Source: Fibrobacteres bacterium CG2_30_45_31 (lineage in GTDB: Bacteria > Fibrobacterota > Fibrobacteria > Fibrobacterales > Fibrobacteraceae). Taken from it: a DNA stretch of 8,082 nucleotides. The stretch lies in the NCBI GenBank assembly GCA_001873075.1, contig MNYL01000238.1, positions 1 through 8,082 of the forward strand. Direction: 5' to 3'. A model generated the notes under the pieces. It made no database searches, was not told the DNA's origin, and saw nothing but the letters and a program-made list of their open reading frames with translations. Position numbers and translations under genes: made by a program. Positions 6,750 through 8,082 of this stretch are shown here, in pieces; the stretch's first letter is position 1, and each line of letters begins with the position of its first letter.

Positions 6750-7615
6750 CTTGCCTGTCTCCGCTTGAGAAGAGAAAACAAAAGATTGATCATAAGAATG
6801 AATACGAAAAGTACGACCCCGGTGGCAATTAACGCTTCTCTATGAAGATCCGCGGCGTAACCCATTTCGAGGACGATATTCGCGGTCAGCGTCCGTATGC
6901 CCCCCAAAACGCCCGTGGGCATCCGCGCCTGGTTTCCCGCCACGAGAATCACCGCCATGGTTTCCCCAATCGCTCTTCCGATACCGAGAACAACGCCTGC
7001 CATGATTCCTGATGTTGCTGCCGGAAGTACTGCGAAAAAAACACCGCGTTCATGGGTTGCCCCCAAGGCGAGAGCGCCCTCATAATAACTTTCGGGAACC
7101 GCCCGTATCGCGGATTCCGCGACGCCGATGATGGTGGGGAGAATCATAATGCCGAGAAGCACGGACGCCGTGAGAATACTGCTCCCGGAACCTCCAAAAT
7201 AGTTTCTCACAAAAGGAACCATCACCACAATTCCAAAAAAGCCGTACACCACCGAAGGAATTCCTGCAAGAATATCCACAGCGGGTTTCAGCACGCGGTG
7301 AATTCGTTCCGGGCAGAATTTCGCAAGGAAAATAGCGGTGAAAAGTCCAATGGAAACACCGATAATAATAGCACCTGCGGTGACATACAAACTTCCCAAA
7401 ATCATCGGGAAAATGCCAAAGCTCGCAGGACTATCCGTCGGCGCCCATTCCGTACCCAGCAAAAAATTGAACACGCCAATTTTTGCCATGCCGGGAATGC
7501 CGTTCACAAACAAAAAGAGACAGATCAAAAAGACAGACAAAATGGAAGTAAGGGCGGCTATTAAGAAGACGCCCTCCATGATTCTCTCTTTCCAAAGTTT
7601 TGCAACCTTACTCAA
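6746..7615 (-). CDS. pstC: Phosphate ABC transporter permease PstC
   Basis: PstC is the partner permease of PstA in the inner membrane. From the TTG start at 7615 it has 289 residues. A basic amphipathic start (MSKVAKLWKERIMEG) leads into the first membrane segment (about 15-38). An extracytoplasmic loop contains LLGTEWAPTDSPASFGIFP (52-70), a typical PstC stretch, and about five more membrane segments follow. The EAA loop that contacts PstB is at about 179-207 (EGALALGATHER, then VLPAATSGIMAG), followed by the conserved GIGRAIGETMA (211-221). I chose TTG because GGGAGG lies six bases before it and the resulting N-terminus fits the family. A GTG at 7657 would read through the pstS 3' end in another frame and adds a non-family sequence (RCIWERSAVGRR). 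An ATG at 7579 would remove most of the amphipathic start. The gene overlaps pstS by 8 bases and pstA by 4. Confidence 0.93.
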   Translation of the reverse strand: MSKVAKLWKERIMEGVFLIAALTSILSVFLICLFLFVNGIPGMAKIGVFNFLLGTEWAPTDSPASFGIFPMILGSLYVTAGAIIIGVSIGLFTAIFLAKFCPERIHRVLKPAVDILAGIPSVVYGFFGIVVMVPFVRNYFGGSGSSILTASVLLGIMILPTIIGVAESAIRAVPESYYEGALALGATHERGVFFAVLPAATSGIMAGVVLGIGRAIGETMAVILVAGNQARMPTGVLGGIRTLTANIVLEMGYAADLHREALIATGVVLFVFILMINLLFSLLKRRQAR

Positions 7616-8082
7616 CGACCGCCTCCCAACTGCGGATCGCTCCCATATACACCTCACGAAGAGTAGTCATAGTTATGTTTTTCAAGGGGTTTTTGTTGTT
7701 CACAATGATTGCGATACCATCTCTTGCAATCACAATGGCGTGCAAGTCGGTGGCTTCGCTTTCCTTGAGTTCGCGGGAAGCCATACCGATATCGCAAGTA
7801 CCCTCTTTTGCAGCAACCATACCCGCAGAAGAATCATTGGTTTGGATTTCGATTTCCACATTTGGATTGAGGGCAAGGTAAGCTTCTTTCAATTTTTCCA
7901 TCACCGGAGATACCGAAGAGGAACCCGCGATCACAATCTTACCGGAAAGTTTGGTAGGCTCATAAGTGTTGCCTTGAACCACAGAGACATAGCCATTCTC
8001 TTCCACTACTTTTTGACCCGCATCACTCAGAATAAAGTTAATGAAATCCTGGGCCAGTGGACTCACGCTATCCTTGACCGCA
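7608..8082 (-). CDS. pstS: Phosphate-binding protein PstS, C-terminal part with an additional N-lobe-like segment; 5' end outside window
   Basis: The frame is open to the right edge, giving 157 residues ending at a TAA. The extracytoplasmic PstS protein captures phosphate and hands it to PstC/PstA; the export signal would lie outside the window. Visible residues 6-35 (VSPLAQDFINFILSDAGQ, then GYVSVV) are the usual C-terminal end of a PstS/PBP-like domain. Instead of stopping, the protein continues through a short linker (QGNTYEPTKLSG) into an N-terminal-lobe-like segment at residues 47-157 (positions 7611-7943). This carries AGSSSVSPVMEKL, a phosphate-loop-like start, then NDSSAGMVAAKEGTCDIGMASRELKESE and IVIARDGIAIIVNNKNPL, and ends MGAIRSWEAVVE. 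A normal PstS would continue here with G-G-P-D and an S-x-D/E-x-G-S-G-T motif, which is absent. The tail is followed at once by pstC, whose ribosome binding site lies within it. An architecture with an additional lobe is my inference from this part alone. Confidence 0.9.
   Translation of the reverse strand, partial: AVKDSVSPLAQDFINFILSDAGQKVVEENGYVSVVQGNTYEPTKLSGKIVIAGSSSVSPVMEKLKEAYLALNPNVEIEIQTNDSSAGMVAAKEGTCDIGMASRELKESEATDLHAIVIARDGIAIIVNNKNPLKNITMTTLREVYMGAIRSWEAVVE
7622..7627 (-). promoter_or_regulatory. Shine-Dalgarno site for pstC inside the pstS 3' end
   Basis: The minus strand reads GGGAGG, six bases before TTG at 7615. It is formed by the Trp-Glu-Ala codons near the end of pstS, so pstC translation is probably coupled to pstS. 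It is the main reason for choosing the TTG start. Confidence 0.65.

Noticed and set aside
7052..7564. Plus-strand open frame of 170 codons antisense to pstC
   Set aside because: It lies wholly opposite a clear pstC, its product is rich in Asn, His, Arg and Lys with no recognisable domain, and it looks like the reverse shadow of hydrophobic codons.

Overview
The window is a compact bacterial chromosomal segment in which every supported gene lies on the minus strand, so transcription runs from the high to the low coordinates. It holds no mobile element, RNA gene or CRISPR array that I can see. In transcription order the genes are pstS (5' end outside the window), pstC, pstA, pstB, phoU, a PhoB-type response regulator, a PhoR-type histidine kinase, then after a 169-base gap ddl, tsaB and the start of rimI (cut by the left edge).

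The right-hand 6 kb (positions 2086-8082) is a complete phosphate acquisition and sensing module. PstS captures phosphate outside the membrane, PstC and PstA form the channel, PstB supplies ATP hydrolysis, PhoU links transporter state to signalling, and PhoR/PhoB convert this to transcriptional control of the Pho regulon. The genes are packed very tightly: pstS/pstC overlap by 8 bases, pstC/pstA by 4, pstA and pstB overlap or almost touch, pstB/phoU share one base, phoU and phoB are 1 base apart and phoB and phoR 3 bases apart. This strongly suggests one transcript with translational coupling. The promoter, and any PHO box, would lie upstream of pstS beyond the right edge.

The left-hand 2 kb (positions 1-1916) is a separate housekeeping group: D-alanine--D-alanine ligase (peptidoglycan precursor), TsaB (scaffold for the tRNA t6A modification) and RimI (GNAT protein acetyltransferase). 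tsaB and rimI overlap by 4 bases, and ddl precedes tsaB by 9 bases. The gap between phoR and ddl contains a weak hairpin plus T-run that may end the pho transcript; I found no convincing promoter for ddl.

The organism is a bacterium with moderate GC content (mid-40s percent by eye). It uses GTG and TTG starts as well as ATG, with clear purine-rich Shine-Dalgarno sites. The gene content does not fix the phylum. Fibrobacterota or a Clostridia-like lineage would fit the protein style, but this is only an impression.

I do not see a wholly new system here. The most unusual point is pstS: after a complete PstS-like C-terminal end, the protein restarts with a second copy of the N-terminal lobe and stops at the place where a normal PstS would cross to its second lobe.
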